DNA of 64,000 bases from G963664585 sp963664585 (GTDB taxonomy: Bacteria; Bacillota; Clostridia; Oscillospirales; Ruminococcaceae). The stretch lies in NCBI GenBank assembly GCA_963664585.2, contig CAXXEO010000014.1:248001-312000 (forward strand), in the 5' to 3' direction. Below are positions 1-8,757 of this stretch, piece after piece; the stretch's first letter is position 1; the number at the start of each line of letters is the position of its first letter. Made by a program: the position numbers and the translations under genes. The notes beneath the pieces were generated by a model. The model was given only the letters and a program-made list of their open reading frames with translations. It had not been told where the DNA came from and did not search any database.

Positions 1-1031
1 AATGGCAATTTTGGCCGTCACGCATTGTATGGTCGTGTCACAAATAGCCTTGCGCAGCCTTTCGGAAAAAACTTGTCGCATCATTAGTATCCATAGGACC
101 TGATATGGTCAAAAACTCTTCTCCGCCCAAGCGCCCGATGTAATCTGTCGAGCGAATATTATTCTTTAAAATATCAGCCAACTTAATCAGACAATCGTCA
201 CCCGCCAGATGGCCATACTTGTCATTCAAATTTTTGAAATAGTCTATGTCTATAATGGAGACAACAATCTTGCTGTCTGTAGTCAGACAATCATCCCAGG
301 TTGCTCTTAGGTATGCATCCAACGCCCTGCGATTGGGAAGCCCGGTAAGTTCGTCAGTCCTTAGATAGCTTATCCAGCTTCAAGACAAGCTCGTCCAACT
401 GTTTGTTTTGACTTTGAAGGGTATAGGATGACAGCAGAGCCTTTATACGTGCATGGTAGGTATGATAAGAGAAAGCGCAACAGACAGGAAAGAGGCAGAT
501 AATATATGACAGTATAGGGTAACCGGTGCCCGCTAGAAATATTGTCACGGCTGCAGATCCATAAAAAATAAAAAAGCACAAAGCAGAGGTCAACCAATTG
601 AAAGTGGGGACGACGAGCAGTAAAAAGGAAATGCAAAAAAAATTCATCATAGATTGGGTTTCAAAGATATCCAGAATTACGAAAACGGCCCCGATCATAG
701 AAACTACGAGCCAAAAAGCATGGATCAATACATTTTTCAGACGATACGAAAGTAAATGACAGCTATATGTATAATATATGATTGCAATAAAAGCCAGAAC
801 CACTAAGAGGCACAACAAAGAAATGGCCCAATAGTAGTTTGCCATTGTAGTATGGATTCTCGTTACGGGGTCCACGATCAGGTTCATCAGTTCGATAAAC
901 GAAAGAAGGAAAGCAATATAGAAACTGCGCTTCATATTGGTATCTAAAATCTCAAGCTGAATTTTCTGTTGATATTGTTCTGGTACAACAGGTCTTTCGA
1001 AAAAAGACAAGAAAGTTTCGCGAATTCCCAA
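1..1031 (-). pseudogene. membrane diguanylate cyclase, frameshifted and cut by the window edge
   Basis: The protein would make cyclic di-GMP. The N-terminal ~200 residues hold about five or six hydrophobic segments. A short linker leads into a GGDEF domain with the start DELTGLPNRR, the substrate region DIDYFKNLNDKYGH and the signature GGEEF. The N-terminal frame stops at 354 just after LDKLSKD, and the GGDEF domain continues in the next frame if one base near 350 is removed. A second +1 shift near 50-55 is needed to continue into AICDTTIQCVTAKIAI at the window edge. The start is unclear: a strong GAGGAGG lies upstream, and TTG at 1031 is one option. Domain identity is seen directly; loss of function is inferred and depends on the shifts being real. 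Confidence 0.8.
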
Positions 1032-1337
1032 AAAAATGTTTGAATCCGAGATAGAAATTGCCTCCTCTCAAAAGATGGCGCATAGTGAAACAAATGTATA
1101 AAAAACAAAAGCATAGCGACTAACACATTATCGCCAGCGAGCTTGTGGCAGTAGGATGTCGATGTAAAGAGATGCATTTTTCGTTTACATATATTTACAT
1201 AGTACCATACTTTCCCCCAAAATCAAGTTTTTGTTTTACAATCTATCTTAGAAGCTTGACATTTGCGACGCTTGATAGATTTAACAAATATTCAGAATAA
1301 TAAGTATGAATTATGTCGAAATATTTGATTTTATGAG
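1032..1337. other. intergenic region between cyclase and PfpI-like gene
   Basis: AT-rich spacer. On the minus strand, TTGATT and TACTAT separated by 16 bases (about 1200-1235) could be the promoter of the cyclase gene. No gene is supported here. Confidence 0.4.
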
Positions 1338-1937
1338 TTATTTGCTGATGAATGTGAATGGGTCGTTTGACGGATCGTCATTCCAACAGTATTCCATGCG
1401 CCTTGCTGCCTCTTCGGCTGTGTCTCGCCCATGCAGATCGCTTGTGAAGCCTAAAGCCATGTCAATGCCGGCAGAAATCCCTGATGAAGTATAATATTTG
1501 CCGTCATCCACCCAACGGGCCTTGCGCTGCCAAAGCACCTCTTTATCAAGCCCCGCGACCCAATCAAAGGCCAGCTTATTGGTGGTCGCCCGTTTGCCTT
1601 TTAAGAGCCCCGTTTTGGCAAGAAGAGCCGATCCGGTGCAAACCGTCAATACATAGGACGCCTGTATAGAGATCTCCTTGATGGCGTTAATCCAGTCAGC
1701 TTCATTGACCAGCTTTCTTGTACCCATTCCGCCTGGGATTAAAATGACTCCCGACGTGTTCATTTCCGAAAAGGGAAGAGTCATCACCCTGACATGCTGG
1801 AAGCTTGTGATAAGCCCACCATGAAGAGAGTAATAATCAAGTCTATAGTGCTCCGAAAGCCTTCCAATGACCTCGGCCGGACCGAATGCATCCAGCGTTT
1901 CAAAACCATCAAACAGTATTATGTTGAAGGTAGTCAT
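1338..1937 (-). CDS. DJ-1/PfpI family protein (isonitrile hydratase-like)
   Basis: A 199-residue single-domain protein of the class I glutamine amidotransferase-like fold. It shows the FDGFETLDAFGPAEV N-terminus, the ILIPGGMGTR turn and the nucleophile elbow VCTGSALLAKTGLLKG, where the cysteine is the expected catalytic residue. This pattern is typical of the subgroup that includes isonitrile hydratase and the N-terminal domains of some AraC regulators; there is no DNA-binding domain here. The start ATG has AAAGGGG six bases upstream. The gene stands alone on the minus strand. Substrate is unknown. Confidence 0.85.
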   Translation of the reverse strand: MTTFNIILFDGFETLDAFGPAEVIGRLSEHYRLDYYSLHGGLITSFQHVRVMTLPFSEMNTSGVILIPGGMGTRKLVNEADWINAIKEISIQASYVLTVCTGSALLAKTGLLKGKRATTNKLAFDWVAGLDKEVLWQRKARWVDDGKYYTSSGISAGIDMALGFTSDLHGRDTAEEAARRMEYCWNDDPSNDPFTFISK

Positions 1938-2098
1938 ACAATACCCCTTTCTGATTCAGACACTTTATCGTTTTATAAAATTGGATAAATAAATAGAAAT
2001 TTGAACTCTGCCTGCCATAGATGAATAGGTAGAAAGAAGACTCAAAGTGTAGGAAATAATACTAAATGGTATTGTGCAATGAAGAAATGCGGATCGTT

Positions 2099-2593
2099 TT
2101 AAGGTAAGTACTTGAGAATAGCGCCGTATTCTCTGAGCAGGTCCGCATAAGCACACCCACAATTCGCCGGGCTTGTTGAAGGAAGACGGTAACAAAGAAA
2201 TCCCGTTTTCGGCAGGCAAAATTTATCATAAAGTGCGGCAGCCTTCCTTCCGGTCGCGAATATCGCCTTGATATCTGCGTGATTTAAGATTAATTGCAAA
2301 TCGTTTGCCACTGGCTGCTTGATGCTTGCATCATCTGCTCCCGTGATTTCGCACGACTTTAGTACATCCCACAGCGCGATCTGATGGTTGATCAAAAAAG
2401 CCTTTTTCTCATTAATACTTGCCGGTATGTCTGTGACAAAGAGATCAGACATCACCTTCCAAAATCTGTTTTGAGGATTTGAATAGTAGAAACCGGTTTC
2501 TCTTGATTTGGGCGAGGGGATTGTGCCCAGCAATAAAATTCTTGACTTTGCATCATAAATCGGGTCAAAGGTGTGTTCCACAAGATTTCGCAA
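2099..2593 (-). CDS. DNA-deoxyinosine glycosylase (uracil-DNA glycosylase superfamily)
   Basis: A 164-residue protein that should remove deaminated bases, probably hypoxanthine, from DNA. It has the UDG-superfamily motif LLGTIPSPKSRETGFYYSNPQNRFW near the N-terminus and a C-terminal LPSTSPAN that fits the second active-site loop. Length and motifs match the family-6 hypoxanthine-DNA glycosylases. The start is TTG, supported by AAAGGAGG ten bases upstream. It lies next to mutY, another base-excision repair glycosylase, with a palindromic repeat between them. Confidence 0.82.
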   Translation of the reverse strand: MRNLVEHTFDPIYDAKSRILLLGTIPSPKSRETGFYYSNPQNRFWKVMSDLFVTDIPASINEKKAFLINHQIALWDVLKSCEITGADDASIKQPVANDLQLILNHADIKAIFATGRKAAALYDKFCLPKTGFLCYRLPSTSPANCGCAYADLLREYGAILKYLP

Positions 2594-2743
2594 CGCTGTT
2601 TCTCCTCCTTTCCTTGGTCACATGCCATTTATCAACCTGCATATTTACCAGAGCAATTATATTTTACCCTAAGTTTGACTCGCCTATCATATAAGTAGCA
2701 CGGTCAGAACGATTGTGCTCTGTCATAGCGAAGAGATGAGAGA

Positions 2744-2850
2744 TATAGCCAATTAACTTAAAAACTGGCTATAGATAAAACGTCATTTTCTTTCCCCGCC
2801 TTCGGCGGGGAAAGAAATCACAAGCTTATTTTCAAGTGAAATGGCTATAT
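2744..2850 (+). repeat. 106-bp palindromic element, copy 1
   Basis: First of sixteen copies. The element starts TATAGCCAATTAACTT, has a central hairpin TTTCCCCGCC-TTC-GGCGGGGAAA and normally ends AAGTTAATCAACTATA. Here the right end is altered to ATGGCTATA, which makes the outermost ends better paired. It lies between the glycosylase gene and the 3' end of mutY. Confidence 0.9.
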
Positions 2851-2864
2851 AAGTTCATGGCGAT

Positions 2865-3948
2865 TTACTGATCATCTTCTGTAGACAATACCGCTTTGGT
2901 ATAATACCGAATGGCGGAAGGCAAGGCAAGCTGGCGCAGCTCAGATTTGTGCTTCCAAAGATAACCCTCAGGCACATGCTGTTCCGTTACATGGCAAAAA
3001 AAACCTTCCATATGCCAGATGATATGGGTAAACACGTGTTCTGCCTTTCCCATCGGGTTTATTTCGCTAACCGTGAAGCCGAGCGCTTGCAAATGCGCTT
3101 CTGTTTGCAGCAAATCCATCCGCCCGTCTTTACTATAAAATTCCCATAATCCGCTTAAAAGCTTTTCTGTACGCTGCCCTGACAAGAATCTGACCATCTG
3201 GGCCGCAGATCACCAGGATTGTTTTATCTTCAGATTTGGGGGGCTTTTTGGCTGATTTAACAGGTAGTTCACCGGTCAGACCTTCCAGACGAGCACAGCA
3301 CAGCTCCGCCAGAGGGCAGGCCTCACAAAGAGGAGTACGGGGCACGCAAATCAACGCACCCAGTTCCATCAGCGCCTGTGTAAAGCTGCCAGTACGCTCT
3401 GACGGCATCAGCGACGAGATAAACTGCTTTGCAGATGCCTTTGCCGGCGGCAAGGCTATATCCAGCTCGCTTTTTTCCACCCGCGAATACACCCGCAGCA
3501 CATTGCCATCGACAGCTGGAAAGGGAAGTCCGAATGCGATGCTCAAAATCGCGCCGGCGGTATATTCTCCGATTCCCGGAAGAGCGATCAGTTCTTCCAA
3601 AGAAGAGGGAATCTCTCCACTGAAAAAGCTAACTATTATTTGCGCCGCTTTTTGAAGATTTTTCGCCCTTGCGTAATAACCCAGACCCTCCCATGCCTTT
3701 AGAACCTCGGACTCATCGGCAGCCGCTAGCGCTTCGACGGTGGGAAACTGCTTCATAAACCGGCGATAATAGGGAAGAAGGGCGGTGATGCGGGTTTGCT
3801 GCGCCATAATCTCGGAAATCCAGATTCCATAGGGCTCTTGTGAGTGCCGCCAAGGCAAGTCCCGCTTGTTTTGGTCGTACCAGTTAAGCAGGCTTCGCGT
3901 GATATCGCATGCCCTTTGCTCATCCATATTATATTTTGCGCTCACCAT
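2865..3948 (-). pseudogene. mutY: A/G-specific adenine glycosylase MutY, one frameshift
   Basis: MutY removes adenine mispaired with 8-oxoguanine. The N-terminal part shows the HhH-GPD fold with LPWRHSQEPYGIWISEIMAQQTR, the helix-hairpin-helix LPGIGEYTAGAILSIAFG with its following VDGNVLRV, and the [4Fe-4S] cysteines CVPRTPLCEACPLAELCC. The C-terminal NUDIX-like domain (WEF motif) is in another frame. Removing one G from the CCC (plus strand) at 3177-3179 restores VRQRTEKLLSGLWEF and gives ~360 residues, the normal length. The start is ATG at 3948 with GGAG six bases upstream. Otherwise conserved, so sequence error or a recent mutation is likely. Confidence 0.88.
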
Positions 3949-3974
3949 CCGTATCTCCTTTTTGATTTGCATTA

Positions 3975-4080
3975 TATAGTTGATTATCTTGAAAACAAGC
4001 TTGTGATTTCTTCCCCCGCCGAAGGCGGGGGAAGAAAATGACGTTTTCTATATAGCCAGTTTTTAAGTTAATTGGCCATA
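3975..4080 (-). repeat. 106-bp palindromic element, copy 2
   Basis: Reverse orientation copy lying directly upstream of mutY (27 bases from its start codon). Central hairpin CTTCCCCCGCC/GGCGGGGGAAG is intact. Any mutY promoter must lie in or beyond it. Confidence 0.93.
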
Positions 4081-4254
4081 TTTTTGAAGAATAATTCTTA
4101 ATGAGTTCTAATGGACTTGTACTTTTTTGAAGTTGAAAGAAAGTAATGCGGTTCTCAAGTGCAAAAAAGCGATCAAGATAAAACTGCTTTTTTGTAATAG
4201 TATAAGTTACCGAGACGAAGACAAGCTTTCTATTCAGTATTATAGCATACAGAT

Positions 4255-4290
4255 TATAAAGACGGCAGAGCCCGTGGGACTCTGCCGCAA
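4255..4290 (-). terminator. possible terminator downstream of the permease pair
   Basis: Seven-base stem GGCAGAG/CTCTGCC at 4264-4286, followed on the minus strand by GTCTTTATAAT. It is ~180 bases past the permease stop codon and the T-run is weak. Nothing else is visible in 4081-4467. Confidence 0.45.
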
Positions 4291-4467
4291 ATTCATGTTA
4301 CTGTTATTTTTTACACTTGCTTGAATGAAGGCAATATGTATCATTATAATCGTTTGCTATTTATCCCGCCGTAGTGGACATGAGATGGTTCAAAAAATCC
4401 TAAGAATATTGTGTGTGAGTATCACATTAAAGATTCATCGGGTTCTCTGTTGCTTTCTGAAGAAATA

Positions 4468-5022
4468 TCATTCCTGATGAAGTGATTTTTCGAAAATCTC
4501 ATCCTTTTCGGATTTGGTTAAAAGCTTTTCTGTTAGATAAGCGATCACAACAATTCCCACCAAATCGAGAGCAAGTCTTATAAGCATGAACTTTAAGCCC
4601 ATAGAAGAGGCTTCAAACAGGATTAAGGGTATTTTGGTTGTGGACCAGGCACCGACCATTATTAGAACATTGGAAAGCTTACTTCCTTTTTTCAATAGCA
4701 TTCCTGCCACCGGAAAGGCAGCGTAGAGAGGGCCGGCTGCAGCGGAACCCAGAAAGAAAGCCAGTAATATGCCTTTCAAACCTGAACCTTCACCCATATA
4801 TTTTACCATGGTTTCACGGCTCACCCAGACATCCAGAAGTCCGAGCAGGATAAAAATAGGGATCACAACGGATATCATGGAAAGAAAATTATTCCACGTT
4901 ATTTTTAATGCGGTATTACCCAAGTCAGGCATTATCAGTATAAGGATAAAATTTATGGCAACAAGGGCGAGAAAGATTTTATACCGCTTAAGAAAGGCTT
5001 TCAGCTTTTCCATCACAGACAC
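4468..5022 (-). CDS. permease half-protein 1 (YraQ/ArsP_1-like, DUF318 family)
   Basis: A 184-residue membrane protein with about five hydrophobic segments and the repeat motif FLGSAAAGPLYAAFPVAGMLLKKGSKLSNVLIMVGAWSTTKIP, characteristic of the predicted-permease family (Pfam ArsP_1). It is the downstream partner of a second half-permease whose gene overlaps it by ten bases, so the two probably form one transporter. In single-chain homologues the two halves are fused. The neighbours (NifX-like, Mrp, DUF134) suggest a metal or metalloid substrate, but none can be named from the sequence. Confidence 0.8.
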   Translation of the reverse strand: MSVMEKLKAFLKRYKIFLALVAINFILILIMPDLGNTALKITWNNFLSMISVVIPIFILLGLLDVWVSRETMVKYMGEGSGLKGILLAFFLGSAAAGPLYAAFPVAGMLLKKGSKLSNVLIMVGAWSTTKIPLILFEASSMGLKFMLIRLALDLVGIVVIAYLTEKLLTKSEKDEIFEKSLHQE

Positions 5023-5486
5023 ACCCCCATCACGACAGCGACTAAAATTGAAAATACAAATGCAGCAATGTTTCTGGTAAACGTCGCTTTTTTGCCGAAG
5101 TACTTGATTTCAACGGGCAATGTGACAATGCCGACCATCATTAAGGTCGAAACAAAAGCAGCTATTTGCATAATGCCAGCCCCGTTTTTTAAGAGAGCGG
5201 CCGCAAGGGGGAATGCGACGAAGGCTGGGACAAGCGTGACGGAACCAATCAGCGCCGCAATCAACATCCCAATCCAGCCTGACTCGCTTCCGATCAGATG
5301 GGAGATCTGCTCAGGAGTGAGTATGGCAAAAGTGACGCCAATGATTACAAGAATGGAAAGAAATTGAGGCAGAATGTTTTCAAAAGCTTTCCAAGCTTTT
5401 TTAAGTGCAATTTTAGTCTTCTCTTTGCTTTTCATAAAAGAAAGAAAAAGTCCAACGATTGCGATGACATAAAAAGTGGTTGTCAT
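5013..5486 (-). CDS. permease half-protein 2 (YraQ/ArsP_1-like)
   Basis: A 157-residue membrane protein with a basic cytoplasmic stretch (FMKSKEKTKIALKKAWKAF) after the first segment. It carries the same family motif as its partner, LVPAFVAFPLAAALLKNGAGIMQIAAFVSTLMMVGIVTLPVE. Its 3' end overlaps the start of the other half, which indicates translational coupling and co-assembly. It follows the NifX-like gene by 16 bases, so it belongs to the same operon. Confidence 0.8.
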   Translation of the reverse strand: MTTTFYVIAIVGLFLSFMKSKEKTKIALKKAWKAFENILPQFLSILVIIGVTFAILTPEQISHLIGSESGWIGMLIAALIGSVTLVPAFVAFPLAAALLKNGAGIMQIAAFVSTLMMVGIVTLPVEIKYFGKKATFTRNIAAFVFSILVAVVMGVCL

Positions 5487-5502
5487 AGATAACTCCCTTT
5501 AC

Positions 5503-5859
5503 TTATTTTTCGCATTCGTCATGGTGTTGATGTTCATGACAGATGACCTCGTTGGACTTGAGTTCACCCTGCACATAGTTTTTGACAGCTGTCTCGGCGT
5601 TTCCTTCGGCGCCGGTGATAACCTCAATTCCTTTTTCATTGAAGATTTCCACAGCGCCGCCACCCATGCCGCCGGATATGATCACGTTTACGCCCAAGTC
5701 GTTTAGAAAGTTGGGTAAAAATCCGGGTTTATGCCCGGGGTTTGGTATAGAATCGCTTTTCACAATATTGTTATTTTCTATTTCAAAAATATTAAAATTT
5801 TGGCAATGACCAAAATGCCCCGTCACCATTTTGCCTTCACTTGCAACTGCTATTTTCAT
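5503..5859 (-). CDS. NifX/NafY-like dinitrogenase iron-molybdenum cofactor-binding family protein
   Basis: A 118-residue protein with the family start MKIAVASEG, the HFGHC motif at about residues 15-19 and the GGMGGGAVEIFNEKGI segment. The last ~15 residues are rich in His and acidic residues (CHEHQHHDECEK), a likely metal-binding tail. Family members carry iron-sulfur or iron-molybdenum clusters, or are of unknown role in organisms without nitrogenase. No nif gene is present here, so nitrogen fixation is not implied. GGAGG precedes the start. Confidence 0.88.
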   Translation of the reverse strand: MKIAVASEGKMVTGHFGHCQNFNIFEIENNNIVKSDSIPNPGHKPGFLPNFLNDLGVNVIISGGMGGGAVEIFNEKGIEVITGAEGNAETAVKNYVQGELKSNEVICHEHQHHDECEK

Positions 5860-5880
5860 TTCTATTCCTCCAGAAGTTTA

Positions 5881-5986
5881 TATAGTTGATTAACTTGAAA
5901 ACAAGCTTGTGATTTCTTCCCCCGCCGAAGGCGGGGGAAGAAAATAACGTTTTATATATAGCCAGTTTTTAAGTTAATTGGCTATA
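5881..5986 (-). repeat. 106-bp palindromic element, copy 3
   Basis: Intact copy inserted within the operon, between mrp and the NifX-like gene. Transcripts reading the operon would contain its hairpins. Confidence 0.93.
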
Positions 5987-6046
5987 TTTGTTGTGATGTT
6001 TTTTGGACAGAAGAACAGCCACCATCATGTGTCAAGCTGCACTCTA

Positions 6047-6889
6047 TTATTTCATGTTCTCCATGCTTTCAAGCATATCCGACGCTGCGTCCAGCCAGTC
6101 TCCGTCAAACAGCTCGATTAAGCCTTTGTCACATGCGGCTGCAATTTTGGGATCTATCGGGAGTCTTGCCAGCACCTTGAGATTGTGCTCTTTGGCAATT
6201 TCTTCAATGTGACTCTCGCCGAACACCTTGATTTCCTTTTTACAGTCAGGACATGACACATAGCTCATGTTTTCTACCAATCCAAGGATGGGAATATTCA
6301 TCATTTCGGCCATCTTTACAGCCTTTGAAACGATCATTGACACAAGCTCCTGCGGCGAGGTTACAATGATAATTCCATCTATGGCAAAGGACTGAAATAC
6401 TGTCAGCGGTACATCGCCGGTTCCCGGCGGCATATCGATAAACATAAAGTCAATGTCGCCCCAGATTACGTCGGTCCAAAACTGCTTGACGGTACCCGCG
6501 ATGATTGGACCCCGCCAGACAACTGGATCAGTATCGTTTTTCAGAAGAAGGTTGACTGACATGATGTCAATGCCGGTTTTGCTTTTAATGGGGAATAAGC
6601 CAAGCTCGTTGGCTTCGGCCTTTTGCTTTATGCCGAATGCCTTGGGTATAGACGGGCCAGTTATATCTGCATCGAGAATGGCGGTGTTATATTCTTTCCT
6701 CTTCATCAGTACGGCCAGCATGGAGGTGATCAGCGACTTGCCTACGCCGCCCTTTCCGCTTACTATACCGATTACTTTTTTAATATTGCTAAGCTCGTGG
6801 GGACTTTCTAGGAAATCATTTTTGCTGTCCTGCCTTTCGCCGCACTCTGTGCTGCACTCCCCACAGTTGTGATTGCAATTTTCACTCAT
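6047..6889 (-). CDS. Mrp/NBP35-family iron-sulfur carrier ATPase
   Basis: A 280-residue P-loop protein that carries or inserts Fe-S clusters. It begins with a cysteine-rich segment (CNHNCGECSTEC), as in NBP35-type proteins. This is followed by the deviant Walker A GKGGVGKS at about residues 44-51, the DADITGPSIPKAFG motif, MFIDMPPGTGD (switch/Walker B) and a C-terminal CPDC pair that would bridge a cluster in the dimer. In the operon it lies between the MBL-fold gene and the NifX-like gene, consistent with metal-cofactor handling. Confidence 0.92.
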   Translation of the reverse strand: MSENCNHNCGECSTECGERQDSKNDFLESPHELSNIKKVIGIVSGKGGVGKSLITSMLAVLMKRKEYNTAILDADITGPSIPKAFGIKQKAEANELGLFPIKSKTGIDIMSVNLLLKNDTDPVVWRGPIIAGTVKQFWTDVIWGDIDFMFIDMPPGTGDVPLTVFQSFAIDGIIIVTSPQELVSMIVSKAVKMAEMMNIPILGLVENMSYVSCPDCKKEIKVFGESHIEEIAKEHNLKVLARLPIDPKIAAACDKGLIELFDGDWLDAASDMLESMENMK

Positions 6890-6914
6890 TTTTTCTGCTC
6901 CTTCATATTTGTTC

Positions 6915-7740
6915 TTATAATTTCACTACAGATCCTGTAGCTAAATACATTATATTGTCCTTCATGACATTCTTTAGCTGTTCGAAAGGTTCAAGACCTG
7001 TGCAATGACCGGTATAACACTTCGCACCTGTCTGGTTGAGGTATTCGCCGATTTGTGTGATCAGCGCAGCGTCTTCGCTCTTCTTTTCATTAAAGTTGTA
7101 TAAATGGAAACCACCAATAATAAAACTCATCTGTCTCTTCTTCATTTCCACAGCCTGGTTGACGATATTAACAATACCATTATGAGCACAGCCTGCCACC
7201 AAAAGGAGTTTACCTTCCTCATTGACGATCAGGTTTTGCTCATGAGAGAAGGTGTCCTCTAATTTACGGCCGTCATGTTCCATTAGCAGTACTTTATTGC
7301 ATTGCGAGGCTAGCTCTTTGCCGCAGATATTCGAAAACAGTTCCAACTCCGCGTCAATTGCAAGATAATCTCCCGTAAATATGAAGCGCCCGCTGTCTTT
7401 GAGCTCTTCGTCCAGACCGATATAGGCCGTGTTTCCACCTGGACGCTGAGAATAGTATTTTTTCAAACGCATTTTTACGGATATAAATGGCGGCGGTTGA
7501 GTTTTCACGCATAAACGCCCTAAGTCCGCCCCCATGATCAGAATGAGCGTGGGAAATCACCACTGTATCTATCTCAGAAATGTTAATGCCCAGCTTTTTA
7601 GCATTTTCTAAAAACATCTCGCTTTGGCCCACATCAAATAAAAGCTTATGTTCTTTGGTTTCTATATATAAGCTCAGCCCATATTCAGATTTGTATTCGT
7701 CTGAGATTGAATTGTTTTCCACCAAACACTTTATGATCAA
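6915..7740 (-). pseudogene. metallo-beta-lactamase-fold hydrolase, one frameshift
   Basis: The N-terminal part has the metal-binding motif ISHAHSDHGGG, preceded by LLFDVGQSEMFLENAKKLGI. The C-terminal part has VAGCAHNGIVNIV, IGGFHLY and CYTGHCTG. This arrangement resembles archaeal-type MBL proteins annotated as dihydropterin-aminobenzene-phosphate synthase-like. The two halves are in different frames. Removing one A from the run of six (T-run at 7458-7463 on the plus strand) joins them as NAFEKYYSQRPGGNTAYIG. The start is probably TTG at 7740 behind AGGGGGTGA. The rest of the protein is well conserved, so it may be functional if the shift is a sequencing artefact. Confidence 0.82.
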
Positions 7741-7845
7741 AACTGTCACCCCCTAATTTTTGCTGCTGATGATTTTTATTATTTACTTAAATATTGCTGT
7801 TATCGCCCGTGAAGCCGGATAGTGCGGCTTGGATTTCTTGCGGCA

Positions 7846-8226
7846 TCAACCGCTACCATGGTCATTTTCAATACAAATGCTTGCGCATCTGTGTCTATAG
7901 CACCCGCCGCAGTCACATTTGGCTTCTGAACCATCACAAAGCTGGTAGTCGCCGCCCTCTATTTTTAGGACATTACCGTGAACCAAACACTGTGCAAGCT
8001 TTTTTCTTGCATCATTATAAATGCGCTGGACCGTCGTACGCGCCACGTGCATTTTGTCGGCACACTCCTCTTGCATAAAGCCTTCGGAATCAATCAGACG
8101 GATGGTTTCATACTCTTCCACAGTCATCGTTACACAATCTTGCCCGGCATTTTGTGAATCAAGCGGACCAAACAGGGTGCTTTCGGGAAGGCAGCAGACT
8201 TTTCTGCATTTTCTTGGCCGTGACAT
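7846..8226 (-). CDS. DUF134 (UPF0251) predicted DNA-binding protein
   Basis: A 126-residue protein starting MSRPRKCRKVCCLPE, the family hallmark. It has a sigma-factor-like helix-turn-helix at about residues 35-80 (MTVEEYETIRLIDSEGFMQEECADKMHVARTTVQRIYNDARKKLA). A cysteine-rich C-terminus (CDCGGCYRHRC) could bind metal or a cluster. It is the first gene of the metal-cofactor cluster and is a good candidate for its regulator. RBS GGGGAG precedes the ATG. Confidence 0.9.
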   Translation of the reverse strand: MSRPRKCRKVCCLPESTLFGPLDSQNAGQDCVTMTVEEYETIRLIDSEGFMQEECADKMHVARTTVQRIYNDARKKLAQCLVHGNVLKIEGGDYQLCDGSEAKCDCGGCYRHRCASICIENDHGSG

Positions 8227-8283
8227 AATTTCATCTCCCCTTTGTGCAAATATGTGTGGTTTTGAACATATGACTTTTAATTT

Positions 8284-8311
8284 ATGATATCATATTTTAG
8301 ACATATGTCAA
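8284..8311 (-). promoter_or_regulatory. promoter with overlapping dyads upstream of the DUF134 gene
   Basis: Minus-strand TTGACA (8306-8311) and TATCAT (8284-8289) are spaced by 16 bases. The perfect dyad GACATATGTC (8300-8309) overlaps the -35 and the perfect dyad ATGATATCAT (8284-8293) covers the -10. These are candidate operators for autoregulation of the metal cluster; the binding protein is inferred. Confidence 0.65.
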
Positions 8312-8409
8312 TAATTTTTCCCGCATTTTTTAATTTATACTGTGTAAGTGAATTAAACATGTTTTTTTGAAGCAGAGCACTTTTTTGTTTTGAAATTGTA
8401 AAAACAATA

Positions 8410-8514
8410 TATAGTTGATTACTTGAAAACAAGCTTGTGATTTCTTCCCCCGCCGAAGGCGGGGGAAGAAAATGACGTTTTATATATAGCCATTTTTTAA
8501 GTTAATTGGCTATA
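8410..8514 (-). repeat. 106-bp palindromic element, copy 4
   Basis: Near-complete copy, one base shorter in the terminal repeat (GATTACTTG instead of GATTAACTTG). It lies beyond the promoter of the DUF134 gene. Confidence 0.92.
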
Positions 8515-8545
8515 GGCAAGGATAAGTCGGATTTTAAAAGAATAT

Positions 8546-8584
8546 AAAAAAGCCGATCAAGATAGAAGTACACCCTGATCGGCC
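8546..8584 (-). terminator. rho-independent terminator
   Basis: Stem GGCCGATCAGG/CTTGATCGGC followed on the minus strand by TTTTTTATATTC. It lies about 50 bases past the GGDEF relic stop codon and so ends transcripts from the acetyltransferase/relic region. Confidence 0.8.
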
Positions 8585-8630
8585 ATATTGGGTAGAAACG
8601 AGTACTCAAATATATAAACAGCAAAATAAA

Positions 8631-8757
8631 CTATTTCTCTAGAGTTGTGTCCGTGTTTTTACGCAAAGAATAAATAGCACCCTCTTGACGAATATACAAT
8701 TTTCCTATTCTATTGCGCCCGTTTTCTTTTGCATCATAAAGAGATTGATTGGCAAGC
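8631..8757 (-). pseudogene. C-terminal relic of a GGDEF diguanylate cyclase
   Basis: About 41 codons read LANQSLYDAKENGRNRIGKLYIRQEGAIYSL before a TAG stop. This is the canonical end of a GGDEF domain (A-x-x-A/SLYxAKxxGRNR). No upstream part of the gene remains. Its 5' edge runs directly into the 3' end of the acetyltransferase gene in another frame, which indicates a deletion or recombination junction at about 8757. Confidence 0.8.

Noticed and set aside
5503..5859. Nitrogen fixation gene
   Set aside because: The NifX-like family is widespread outside diazotrophs and no nitrogenase or other nif gene is nearby.
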